A stretch of DNA of 24,495 nucleotides from Scatomonas sp963661545 (GTDB taxonomy: Bacteria > Bacillota > Clostridia > Lachnospirales > Lachnospiraceae), in contig CAVLCU010000020.1 in the NCBI GenBank assembly GCA_963661545.1, forward strand, positions 1 to 24,495, given 5' to 3'. The notes beneath the pieces are model-generated. The model worked only from the letters and a program-made list of their open reading frames with translations. It was not told where the DNA came from and did no database searches. This document shows, piece after piece, positions 15,258 to 23,136 of the stretch (its first letter is position 1; every line of letters starts with the position of its first letter). Position numbers and translations under genes: made by a program.

Positions 15258-15875
15258 TTAATCCTCCATATCCTCCGCTTCGCCATCAATGATGTCACCC
15301 CGAAGCCGATGTTCATTTTCCCTATAGTGCCGTCCCATCTGCTGTACCCGAAAGGCGAGAAAAAGTGCTACCGCTCCGTCAAAGATCAGAAAAGCTCCCG
15401 TCGCTATTGTCACTAATACAGGAAGTGCAAAAGGAGAGGCCAGCAGGAGAAAGCCCATAACAAAGGTAAGTCCTGTCAGAATCAGACCGATCCACCATTT
15501 GTCATCCCCAAGCCTCTTCAACTTCAGCATCTCCCGAAAATCATAGATGCCATGGAGGAAGAGAACAAGAGCAAATAAAAGATTGGCAAAGGCTACAATG
15601 GAGCGGGGGCGCAGAACCACGAAGATACCCACTGCCAGGAGTACCACACCCAGTACACATACGGCGATGTCCCAGGGGCTTCCCGTCTCCCATCCTCTCC
15701 TAAACAAAAACAGGAAAACCAGGGCAATGCCTGCCAGCAGCAGAATACATCCTACAATCCGGCAAACTGTCAAAATCGCCCCATACGGGTTCACAATCAA
15801 TAAAATACCCAGGATCAGCATAGCAACCGCCGTTAGGGCTGTCATGGATTGCAGCTTCTCTAAAAAATCCTTCAT
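15258..15875 (-). CDS. DUF308/HdeD-family membrane protein
   Basis: A 205-residue integral membrane protein with about six hydrophobic helices, arranged as three repeated hairpin-like pairs. Examples are AVAMLILGILLIVNP, IVGCILLLAGIALVFLFLF, AVCVLGVVLLAVGIFVVLRP, LLFALVLFLHGIYDF, LILTGLTFVMGFLLLASP and GAFLIFDGAVALFLAF. The recurring G-x-LL-V-x-P pattern is typical of the HdeD/DUF308 group, named after an E. coli acid-resistance membrane protein; the molecular role is not established. The C-terminal tail is polar and acidic (GEAEDMED). ATG at 15875 is preceded by a weak GGGGATAAGAG site. It sits between maf and mtnK with short gaps, and no functional link to either is evident. Confidence 0.85.
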   Translation of the reverse strand: MKDFLEKLQSMTALTAVAMLILGILLIVNPYGAILTVCRIVGCILLLAGIALVFLFLFRRGWETGSPWDIAVCVLGVVLLAVGIFVVLRPRSIVAFANLLFALVLFLHGIYDFREMLKLKRLGDDKWWIGLILTGLTFVMGFLLLASPFALPVLVTIATGAFLIFDGAVALFLAFRVQQMGRHYRENEHRLRGDIIDGEAEDMED

Positions 15876-15921
15876 CTCTTATCCCCGCTTTCCGGCTCTT
15901 CCCATCATCTCTCGCAACGAT

Positions 15922-16506
15922 TCAGAACCAACTCTTAAAATGCCTGGCCATGTTCTGATAGAGGGCTGCCACCGGCAGCCCCACCACATTATTGTAATCC
16001 CCGTCAATTCGTTTGACATAGCGGGCAAAATAACCCTGAATCCCATAAGCACCGGCCTTATCAAAGGGCTGGCCCGTGGAGATATATTCCTGGATCTCCT
16101 CTTGCGTCATAGGATAAAGCTCCACCAGGGTTCGCTCTGCAAAGGTAACAATTCTTCCTATCCCGCCTTCTAAGACCTCTGCCAGAGTCACTCCGGTAAA
16201 TACCTGATGGGTATTCCCCTGCAGGCTTTTCAGCATTCTGGCTGCCTCTTCGGCATCTTTTGGCTTACCCAGAACCTCTCCCGCCTGGGACACCACCGTA
16301 TCTGCCCCCAGAACCAGGGCTTCTCCCTGGGTCTTACCTGCAACCTCCAGACACTTTGCCCGGGACAGCTCCTTCACCATCTCCTCAGGCAACTCTTCCC
16401 TGGGATTCTCCTCCCCTGTGCCGGGACAGATCTCCGGCTGCCATCCAATCTGCCAAAGCAGATCCCGCCTTCTGGGCGATGCGGATGCCAAGATCAGTCG
16501 CTTCAT
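15922..16506 (-). CDS. maf: Maf-family nucleoside triphosphate pyrophosphatase
   Basis: A 194-residue Maf/HAM1-like house-cleaning enzyme that hydrolyses dTTP/UTP or modified nucleotides to monophosphates. Signature motifs are LASASPRRRDLL (6-17), LGADTVV with the catalytic Asp69, GKPKDAEEAARML (80-92), and the C-terminal AGAYGIQGYFARYVKRIDGD followed by NNVVGLP. The Q-G/ID pattern suggests the YhdE-type (dTTP/UTP) subgroup, though the assignment is tentative. ATG at 16506 follows AGGAAGGAAGCACA. A longer frame to 16563 would run into the RNase P RNA gene and is rejected. The start lies about 43 bases downstream of the mature 3' end of rnpB with no terminator between, so maf may be made by read-through from rnpB. 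Confidence 0.95.
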   Translation of the reverse strand: MKRLILASASPRRRDLLWQIGWQPEICPGTGEENPREELPEEMVKELSRAKCLEVAGKTQGEALVLGADTVVSQAGEVLGKPKDAEEAARMLKSLQGNTHQVFTGVTLAEVLEGGIGRIVTFAERTLVELYPMTQEEIQEYISTGQPFDKAGAYGIQGYFARYVKRIDGDYNNVVGLPVAALYQNMARHFKSWF

Positions 16507-16549
16507 TGTGCTTCCTTCCTTTCCCTTGCGGTGAAGCTGGTCATCGTAC

Positions 16550-16917
16550 AAGCCCTGGAGCAAGCAGGGCGATAAGCCGGGTTATGTCTTGTGTAATCAT
16601 CTATCCAGGACTGTCGTTGCCGACAGCCTCCAGCGACCCACCTAAAAGCGTGACGGGCAGCCACATTGCTTTTGATTCGGTCTTGCTTCGGATGGGGTTT
16701 ACATGTGCCCGCCCTGTTGCCAGGGCGGCGGTAGTCTCTTACACTGCCTTTCCACCCTTACCTGCATCCGCAGGCGGTATATCTCTGTTGCACTATCCCT
16801 GGAGTCGCCTCCGCCGGACGTTATCCGGCATCCTGCCCTATGAAGCCCGGACTTTCCTCACCTGGCCCCTTTCGGTTACGCCAGCCGCGATTACATACCC
16901 TACTTGCTCAGGCTTTT
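16550..16917 (-). ncRNA. rnpB: RNase P RNA, bacterial type A
   Basis: The catalytic RNA of RNase P, which trims tRNA 5' leaders. On the minus strand the hallmark GAGGAAAGTCCGGGCT lies at about 16844-16859 and the 3' partner ACCCGGCTTATCG at about 16571-16583; together they form helix P4 and its surroundings. Other conserved pieces are CATAGGGCAGG, GTGCAACAGAGA, GTAAGGGTGGAAAGG and GGTGGGTCGC (the L15 loop that binds tRNA CCA). Helix P1 closes the molecule: AAGCCTGAGCAAGTAGGG at the 5' end pairs with CCCTGCTTGCTCCAGGGCTT at the 3' end, which sets the boundaries to within a few bases. Length is about 368 bases, normal for type A. It is followed by maf without a visible terminator. Confidence 0.97.
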
Positions 16918-16925
16918 GCTACTTA

Positions 16926-16954
16926 ACCATATCATATTCCCTTTTTTAACGCAA
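16926..16954 (-). promoter_or_regulatory. Promoter of rnpB
   Basis: Minus-strand TTGCGT (16949-16954) and TATGGT (16926-16931) are spaced by 17 bases. Predicted initiation, about seven bases past the -10, falls at the 5' strand of helix P1 of the RNase P RNA, which supports the assignment. The overlapping TATGAT (16931-16936) is closer to consensus but would have a poor spacer. Confidence 0.5.
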
Positions 16955-16971
16955 GTCGTTATCCCCAGGCA

Positions 16972-17010
16972 GGAGGAAAGCCGGCTTCAGACATCGAAGC
17001 AGCTTCCTCC
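16972..17010 (-). terminator. Stem-loop over the end of the nucleoside kinase gene
   Basis: On the minus strand, GGAGGAA pairs with TTCCTCC, and an inner GCTTC pairs with GAAGC. The structure includes the last codons and the stop of the kinase gene and ends about 18 bases before the rnpB promoter. It is placed like a terminator for the dgt-dnaG-rpoD block, but no U-run follows, so it may be weak or act on RNA stability. Confidence 0.3.
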
Positions 17011-18654
17011 TACAAATTCTCTCAGAATCGAGTTCTTGGGAATGTCCTCGGAGGGCATTCCCAGGAAGTAGTCTAAGAACTTCAGCAGCCGCTTGGCTTC
17101 CGGATATTCCGGTGCATCCTCCGGAATCTGAAAAAGAAGAGGTTCTGCATATAATTTCAGAATGGACAGTTCATAGACCAGGGCGGAATTGAACATGACA
17201 TCTGCCTGCTCCTGATAGGGAAAGATATGCTTATCCTCCCCTCTTCGCACGGAGCCCCACATGGCAATGGTCTCCTGGGCCAGGGTGCTCCTGGTACGAT
17301 TATCCCGGACAATCCGCCGAATCAGCCGTCCGTCCGTGGTAGGAATCCGATTATGTTCGTCCACATTCAGCTGGGTCAGGGCACTGATGTAGATCTTGAA
17401 CTTCCGCTTTGGGGGGATGGCCGCACTCAGCTCTTCGTTCAATCCGTGTATCCCCTCCAGCACCAAAATATCTTCTGACGCAAGTTTCAGCCGATCTCCC
17501 CTATATTCCCTCTCTCCTGTATTGAAATTGAAGCGAGGCATCTCAATCTCCTTCCCCTGCAAAAGCTCTGCCATCTGCTGATTCAGCAGGGGAATATCCA
17601 GGGCCTCCAGACATTCAAAATCATACCTGCCCGTCTCGTCCCTGGGGGTATCCGCCCGATTCCGGTAGTAATTATCCAGGCTGATGGCATGGGGACGCAT
17701 ACCGTGAGCCGTCAGCTGGATGGCAAGGCGCTGGGCAAAGGTTGTCTTCCCGGAAGAAGAGGGGCCGGCCACCAGAACGAACTTCACCTCTGGTCTGGCC
17801 AGGATCATTTCAGCGATTCGGGCAATCTTGCTCTCCTGAAGAGCCTCTGCCACCAGGAGACTGTGTCGGATCTCCCCCCGGCTGATGCATTCATTCAAGG
17901 CTCCCACGGTATCCAGACCTAGCTGCTCTCCCCATTTCTCCGCTTCCTGCTGGGCCTTGAAGATCTTGGGAGAAGGCCGAAAGGGCGCCACTTCCACCGG
18001 ATTCCTCCGATCCGGCATCTCCAGGATGAATCCTTCCTCATAGAGACGAAGGTCAAAATATTTCAGATAGCCGGTATGCCATACCATATACCCGTAGAAA
18101 TAATCTTCATAATCCTCCAGCCGGTAGATGTTTACCTTGGAAACCCTGCGGTAACGAAAAAGCTTTTCCTTGTCCCACATACTGTTTTTGGCAAATAATT
18201 CTCTGGCCTCCACCGTACTGAGGGTATATTTGAAAATGGGCTCCTCGCGAGCCACCAGTTCCACCATATATGCCTTGACTCTGGCCAGGAAAGCTTCATC
18301 CAGGGAGATATTCCCCCGAATGGTATAATAGAAACCGTTGCCCACGGAATAATGCAGGATGATCTTATCCAGATTCTCTTTCCCGGCCACGTGGTAAACG
18401 GCCGTCAAAAGCAGCAGGGACAGACTCCTCTTGTAGGTCTTATGTCCCGTGGGACTAGCGGTGGTGATAAAGTCCAGCCGGCAATCCCTCTTCAGGGTTT
18501 TATGGAGTTCCCGCAGACGGCCATTTGCCCGAACCAGCACAATAGGGCAGCCATCCGGCGAAGGAAAATCCCGAACAATCTCCCCATAGCTTGTCCCTCC
18601 GGGATAGAAAAAGCTTTGGTCTCCAACCTCTACCCTGTATAACTTCTCATCCAA
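16987..18654 (-). CDS. Nucleoside (uridine-type) kinase with N-terminal TGS/ThrRS-like domains
   Basis: A 555-residue protein. The N-terminal part resembles the TGS and second additional domain of threonyl-tRNA synthetase (about residues 1-220; FFYPGGTSYGEI, then HYSVGNGFYYTI at 101-112). The C-terminal part is a phosphoribulokinase/uridine-kinase domain with Walker A VAGPSSSGKTTFAQRL (295-310), ISLDNYYRNRADTP and LVLEGIHGLN. This fusion is a known family in clostridia and other anaerobes, generally annotated as nucleoside kinase; the true substrate is unproven. The start is TTG at 18654: it is preceded by AAAGGAGG at good spacing, and no ATG in this frame lies between it and the nif3-like gene. 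It begins 31 bases after the nif3-like stop. Confidence 0.9.
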   Translation of the reverse strand: MDEKLYRVEVGDQSFFYPGGTSYGEIVRDFPSPDGCPIVLVRANGRLRELHKTLKRDCRLDFITTASPTGHKTYKRSLSLLLLTAVYHVAGKENLDKIILHYSVGNGFYYTIRGNISLDEAFLARVKAYMVELVAREEPIFKYTLSTVEARELFAKNSMWDKEKLFRYRRVSKVNIYRLEDYEDYFYGYMVWHTGYLKYFDLRLYEEGFILEMPDRRNPVEVAPFRPSPKIFKAQQEAEKWGEQLGLDTVGALNECISRGEIRHSLLVAEALQESKIARIAEMILARPEVKFVLVAGPSSSGKTTFAQRLAIQLTAHGMRPHAISLDNYYRNRADTPRDETGRYDFECLEALDIPLLNQQMAELLQGKEIEMPRFNFNTGEREYRGDRLKLASEDILVLEGIHGLNEELSAAIPPKRKFKIYISALTQLNVDEHNRIPTTDGRLIRRIVRDNRTRSTLAQETIAMWGSVRRGEDKHIFPYQEQADVMFNSALVYELSILKLYAEPLLFQIPEDAPEYPEAKRLLKFLDYFLGMPSEDIPKNSILREFVGGSCFDV

Positions 18655-18685
18655 GTCTTCCGCCTCCTTTGATGGGCATTCCCCT

Positions 18686-19477
18686 CTATAGAACCCAGTA
18701 GGGATGCCGTACCGCCGCCTCCCTGATCTGACATTGGGGATATTTCTTTCGCAGCTTTTCGGCCATAAATGTGATAAAGCCATATTCTGTCCCATAATGT
18801 CCTGCATCGATAATAGTCAGCCCCTGCGCTGCCGCATCAATGGCAGTATGATAGTCAATATCTCCCGTAATCAGGGCTTCTGCCCCCAAGGCCAGGGCCT
18901 CCCCCACCACGGACTTGCCGGAACCCCCGCTGATGGCTGCTCTGGAAATCAGCCCATTGGGATCCCCGTAGCAACGCACCTGGGGAATCTGCAAGGCCTC
19001 CCTGGTACGGGCACACAGGTCGGCCAGGGTCATCCTTCGGGGCAGCTGCCCCACGCGTCCGATCCCCTCTGCCTGTCCCTCCTGTTCCCCGGTTACCAGC
19101 AAGGGCTGGGTATCCTGAAGTCCCAGCTGTCTCTCATTCAGATCCGCCATGCCCCGGACATCAAAATTCGTATGCATGGCATAGACACCAATGCGATGTT
19201 CCATCAGCTTCATCAACCTGCGTCCCAGAAAGGTGCTGTCATTGATCTGGCGGATGGGAGAAAAAATCAGGGGGTGATGGGACAGGATCAGATCCGCTCC
19301 CCAGGCAGCCGCCTCCTCCACCACCTCATCGGTGACATCCAAGGTGACATAAATCTTTTGAACGACGGCGGAGAAATGCCCCAACAGAAGTCCCGGATTG
19401 TCCCAATCCTCCCCACAGGACAGGGGATATTCCTCTTCCAGATCCCTTATCAGTTCTTCACATTTCATAAGATTCAT
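18686..19477 (-). CDS. Nif3-like dinuclear metal centre protein (DUF34)
   Basis: A 263-residue Nif3/YqfO-family protein, short form without the central PII-like insert. Metal-binding residues are visible in LILSHHPLIF (63-72), MHTNFD (101-106), ITGDIDYH and DAGHYGTE. By family knowledge these hexameric proteins bind two metal ions; an annotation as GTP cyclohydrolase type 2 exists but the physiological role is uncertain. ATG 19477 and ATG 19468 (MKCEEL) are both possible starts; neither has a good ribosome site. Both lie inside the end of trmK, so translation is probably coupled to it. The trmK-nif3 pairing after rpoD is a conserved arrangement in Firmicutes. Confidence 0.92.
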   Translation of the reverse strand: MNLMKCEELIRDLEEEYPLSCGEDWDNPGLLLGHFSAVVQKIYVTLDVTDEVVEEAAAWGADLILSHHPLIFSPIRQINDSTFLGRRLMKLMEHRIGVYAMHTNFDVRGMADLNERQLGLQDTQPLLVTGEQEGQAEGIGRVGQLPRRMTLADLCARTREALQIPQVRCYGDPNGLISRAAISGGSGKSVVGEALALGAEALITGDIDYHTAIDAAAQGLTIIDAGHYGTEYGFITFMAEKLRKKYPQCQIREAAVRHPYWVL

Positions 19478-20198
19478 AGGCGGCTTGAATCAGCCGCAGC
19501 TCCTCCTTGATTTCCTTCTGTCGGATGGAAGCTCCCAGGCTAACGGGCCGCTCCAGTCTATCAGCCAGCTGTCGGTATTTGGTCTCCTCCCGCTGCAGAT
19601 AGGAGAGGAGAACCGGATGCCGCTTTGCCAAAAGCACCGGTCCGTATTTCAGCTGCAGGTCTGTCAGCCTGCAGTCATCTGCCTGTCCCTCCAGCCTCCT
19701 CCCTTCGTCTTCTTCTCGGGAAGAAGAGGGAACCCCCCGGATCACCGGATAATACTTGCCCTCTTCCAAAGTCATATCCTCTGCTACTATGCGAAAGCCT
19801 ATCTGGGTCAAATACCTTCTGACCGCCTCCACATCGGATTGGGGTTCCACTATCAATTCTTGCAAGCCGGCTGTCACCTGGGCACCCTGGGTCAGGATTC
19901 GGATCATCAGCTTGCCCCCCATACCTGCAATGACCAGAGAATCCACCTCTCCCGGTTCCAGTCTCTCCATCCCGTCCGACAGCCGAGTCTCGATCCGATC
20001 CTCCAGTCCATAACGGGCTATATTCTCCCTGGCCCGGTCCAGGGGGCCTTGGTTGATATCCAAAGCCACTCCATGCAGAATCTTCTGCTCCAGACACAGC
20101 CAGATAGGCAGATAGCCATGGTCACATCCCACATCTGCCAGTCTGCTGCCGGGGGTTACCATAGCAGCAATACTGGTCAATCTTTCGGACAGCTGCAT
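19458..20198 (-). CDS. trmK: tRNA (adenine(22)-N1)-methyltransferase
   Basis: A 246-residue SAM-dependent methyltransferase that makes m1A22 in the D-loop of tRNA. The Rossmann motif I is LADVGCDHGYLPIWL (20-34), followed by GVALDINQGPLDRARENI and LVIAGMGGKLMIRIL, the catalytic-loop region typical of TrmK. VEPQSDVEAVRRYL and EEGKYYPVI also match the family. The C-terminal coiled-coil part ends with LIQAAYESYEM. ATG at 20198 shares one base with the rpoD stop (TGATG). Its own ribosome site is weak (AAGGA about 12 bases upstream), so coupling to rpoD is likely. It overlaps the nif3-like gene at its end. Confidence 0.94.
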   Translation of the reverse strand: MQLSERLTSIAAMVTPGSRLADVGCDHGYLPIWLCLEQKILHGVALDINQGPLDRARENIARYGLEDRIETRLSDGMERLEPGEVDSLVIAGMGGKLMIRILTQGAQVTAGLQELIVEPQSDVEAVRRYLTQIGFRIVAEDMTLEEGKYYPVIRGVPSSSREEDEGRRLEGQADDCRLTDLQLKYGPVLLAKRHPVLLSYLQREETKYRQLADRLERPVSLGASIRQKEIKEELRLIQAAYESYEM

Positions 20199-21325
20199 CA
20201 GTCCAGATAATCCTTTAATTTGCGGCTGCGGCTGGGGTGGCGCAGCTTGCGCAGGGCCTTGGCTTCAATCTGACGGATTCGCTCTCTGGTCACATTGAAC
20301 TCCTTGCCTACCTCCTCCAAGGTTCTGGCTCTGCCGTCATCCAGACCAAAGCGCAGACGCAGCACCTTCTGTTCCCGGTCTGTCAGGGTACTCAAGACCT
20401 CTTCCAGCTGTTCCTTCAACATGGTGAAAGCGGCTGCTTCTGCCGGTACCGGAACATTATCATCCTGGATAAAATCACCCAGATGACTGTCCTCCTCCTC
20501 CCCAATGGGAGTCTCCAAAGATACGGGCTCCTGGGAAATTTTCAAAATCTCCCGCACACGCTCCACAGACATGTGCATCTCTTCTGCAATCTCCTCCGGG
20601 GTTGGTTCCCTGCCCAACTCCTGCAGCAGCTGGCGGGATACCCGGATCAGCTTATTGATGGTCTCCACCATATGAACCGGGATTCGGATGGTCCGCGCCT
20701 GATCCGCAATGGCCCTGGTAATAGCCTGACGGATCCACCAGGTGGCATAGGTAGAGAACTTATATCCCTTCCGATAATCAAACTTCTCCACCGCCTTGAT
20801 CAGACCCAGATTTCCCTCCTGAATCAGATCCAGGAAAAGCATGCCCCGGCCCACATATCTCTTGGCAATGGAAACCACCAGTCGAAGATTGGCCTCTGCC
20901 AGCCGCTTCTTGGCCTCGGTATCCCCAGCCTCCATGCGCTGCGCCAGCTCAATCTCCTCCTCGGCAGACAGAAGAGGCACCTTTCCGATCTCCTTCAGGT
21001 ACATACGCACCGGATCCTCGATGCTGATTCCCTCCGGGACAGACAGATCCAGGTTCTCTACATCCACCTCCTCCTCATCCTCCAGATGCATGTCTTCATC
21101 CTTCAGAAGAAGCATATCATCATCCGAGTCATTTTCAGAGATCCGCAATACATCGATGCCATGGGCCTCCAGATAATGCAATACCTTATCCATTTTCTGA
21201 GGGGGGAGAGCCATGTCCTGGAAATGTTCGGTGATTTCTCGGTATTCCAGTACATTTTTCTTCTTCTTACCGATCTCCATCAGGCTCTTTAATTTCTCCA
21301 TGAACTTCTCTTTATCCATCTCCAT
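20198..21325 (-). CDS. rpoD: Primary sigma factor (sigma-70/SigA)
   Basis: A 375-residue housekeeping sigma factor, a size typical of Firmicutes. Region 1.1 covers about 1-65 and is followed by a very acidic linker (68-92). Region 1.2 is near EDPVRMYLKEIGKVPLL (103-119). Region 2 includes LVVSIAKRYVGRG, FLDLIQEGNLGLIKAVEKFD and the DNA-melting/-10 segment KFSTYATWWIRQAITRAI (189-206). Region 3 is about 217-290. Region 4 carries LTDREQKVLRLRFGL and the -35-binding helix VTRERIRQIEAKAL (345-358). ATG 21325 follows AAAGGA by ten bases, and only three bases separate it from the dnaG stop. The order dnaG-rpoD is the classical macromolecular-synthesis operon. The several TTG/TATAAT-like promoters in this window fit its expected specificity. 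Confidence 0.98.
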   Translation of the reverse strand: MEMDKEKFMEKLKSLMEIGKKKKNVLEYREITEHFQDMALPPQKMDKVLHYLEAHGIDVLRISENDSDDDMLLLKDEDMHLEDEEEVDVENLDLSVPEGISIEDPVRMYLKEIGKVPLLSAEEEIELAQRMEAGDTEAKKRLAEANLRLVVSIAKRYVGRGMLFLDLIQEGNLGLIKAVEKFDYRKGYKFSTYATWWIRQAITRAIADQARTIRIPVHMVETINKLIRVSRQLLQELGREPTPEEIAEEMHMSVERVREILKISQEPVSLETPIGEEEDSHLGDFIQDDNVPVPAEAAAFTMLKEQLEEVLSTLTDREQKVLRLRFGLDDGRARTLEEVGKEFNVTRERIRQIEAKALRKLRHPSRSRKLKDYLD

Positions 21326-21328
21326 GTA

Positions 21329-23089
21329 TCAGATATCCTTTCTCAACTCTTCTATTCTCTTCTTCTCTTCCATCAGCCTTTGCATACCGACAAGATCCAG
21401 GGGATCCTGCTGATCCAAACGGTAAGAAAGACTGCTTTCCTTCATATTACACAAAACATCTCTCAAAGCCTTCCGACCTTCCTCCTCCGTCTCCAGCCGG
21501 ATCTGTTCATGAAATAAGGCGGCCACTGCTGTCTGCTGCTGACTGTCCTCGAAATGATTGATGATTTGAGCCTGCTCTACCTTGCCAGCCTCATATTGTT
21601 CCTTCAGCATCCGCGCCACCTCCCGGTAGAGAGGGGTAACAAAATCCTCCAAGGTCAGGTATTTCTCCAGGGTAGGAAATAATTCCGGATAATTGGCCAG
21701 CCAGGTCAGCATCAGCTTCTGGGCCTTCTCTACCCCATTCTCCCCCTTTCGTCTCTGAGAAGCTGTCTCTTGGGGCTCCTTGCGCTCCGGCAATCCTACT
21801 CCCTTCAGAGCCAGCTTCTTTACGGATTCCTCCAAGAGGTTTGCCTGTATATGATAGGTACGAGCCAGGGTTTCCAGATAGCTATTCCTGGCAATCTCAT
21901 CTTCAAATTCCAGAAGTCTTGCGGCGACCTGATGAAAGAAATCCGTTCTGCCCTGGGGATCTGAGAGGTCATAATTCCTCTGCAGCATCCGAACCTCATA
22001 GAGGAAGCTATTTTCCGCCTCCTCCAGGCGATCCTCAAAGGCCTCCAGACTCTCCGCCTGCATGAATTCATCGGGATCCTTATGGGGGCTTAAGTTCACC
22101 ACCCTGGTATGCAAGCCTGCCGCCCGCAGCATAGGAATGGCGCGAAGGGCGGCCTTGACGCCGGCTTCATCACTGTCATAGATGATCAAGACCTCTTTCG
22201 TATACCGCTTGAGCAGGCTGGCCTGCTGGGAGGTCAGCGCCGTCCCCAGAGAGGCCACCGCATTGGTAAATCCCGCCTGATGCAGGGAAATCACATCCAT
22301 ATATCCCTCGCAGAGAATGATATTCTTGCGCCGGGAGGACCGAGCCACGTGCAGGCCATACAGATTCCTGCTTTTATCGAAAATCTGCGTCTCCGGAGAA
22401 TTCAGATATTTGGGCTTCCCCTCCCCCATCACCCGGCCGCCAAAGCCAATCACCTTGCTATTGGCATCCATAATGGGATAGATCACCCGATTCCAAAACT
22501 TATCATACATTCCCCGACGCGCATCCAGGCCAAACAGACCGGAATCCTTCAGGAGTTCATCCTTATAACCCTTTCTCTTGAGATGTTGATAGAGGTCCTG
22601 ATTGTGGCTGTCCGAATAACCCAGCCCAAACTTCTGAATCGTCTCATCCCTAAGCCCCCTCCCCTTGAGATAGGCCAGGGCTGGGGCACCTGTGGGAGTC
22701 CGAAGCATGCAATAATAATACCTGGCAGCCTCCTTATTGACCTCCAGAAGCTGAGACTTCCGATCCGCCAGTTCCCGGGCTTCCCTGGAATATTCCAGTT
22801 CCGGAAGCTTAATGCCGGCTTTCTCGGCCAGAACCTTCAAGGCCTCCTGAAAGGTATAATTCTCATATTCCATCAAGAAGGTATAGATATTGCCCCCCGC
22901 TCCGCAGCCAAAGCAATAATACATCTGTTTGCCCGGGCTGACGGAAAAGGAGGGGGACTTTTCATTATGAAAGGGGCATAAGCCAACATAAGAGCTGCCC
23001 TGCCTCTGCAGCTTGACGTAGCCGGAAATCAAATCCACGATATCGTTGCGGCTGCGCACTTCCTCAATCAAGTCATCGGAATAATGCAT
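21329..23089 (-). CDS. dnaG: DNA primase
   Basis: A 586-residue primase that lays RNA primers for replication. The N-terminal CHC2 zinc finger is complete (C38, H41, C59, C62; CPFH and CFGC). The RNA-polymerase core contains YLKGRGL, FGLGYS, FWNRVIYPI and GFGGRV. The TOPRIM motifs are ILCEGYMDVI (Glu261) and IIYDSDEAG (Asp305 and Asp307). The C-terminal helicase-interaction domain follows a variable linker (about 430-460). ATG 23089 lies behind AGGCAGAAGAA. It sits 47 bases after dgt and 3 bases before rpoD. Nothing unusual is seen in length or motifs. Confidence 0.98.
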   Translation of the reverse strand: MHYSDDLIEEVRSRNDIVDLISGYVKLQRQGSSYVGLCPFHNEKSPSFSVSPGKQMYYCFGCGAGGNIYTFLMEYENYTFQEALKVLAEKAGIKLPELEYSREARELADRKSQLLEVNKEAARYYYCMLRTPTGAPALAYLKGRGLRDETIQKFGLGYSDSHNQDLYQHLKRKGYKDELLKDSGLFGLDARRGMYDKFWNRVIYPIMDANSKVIGFGGRVMGEGKPKYLNSPETQIFDKSRNLYGLHVARSSRRKNIILCEGYMDVISLHQAGFTNAVASLGTALTSQQASLLKRYTKEVLIIYDSDEAGVKAALRAIPMLRAAGLHTRVVNLSPHKDPDEFMQAESLEAFEDRLEEAENSFLYEVRMLQRNYDLSDPQGRTDFFHQVAARLLEFEDEIARNSYLETLARTYHIQANLLEESVKKLALKGVGLPERKEPQETASQRRKGENGVEKAQKLMLTWLANYPELFPTLEKYLTLEDFVTPLYREVARMLKEQYEAGKVEQAQIINHFEDSQQQTAVAALFHEQIRLETEEEGRKALRDVLCNMKESSLSYRLDQQDPLDLVGMQRLMEEKKRIEELRKDI

Positions 23090-23136
23090 TTCTTCTGCCT
23101 TCCCTTCCTATTCCCCCATTCAACCATAACCCTGAC

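Noticed and set aside
16507..16563. Upstream extension of maf into the RNase P RNA gene
   Set aside because: It would add 19 residues without homology and read into the 3' strand of RNase P helix P1. The normal Maf start with a ribosome site is at 16506.
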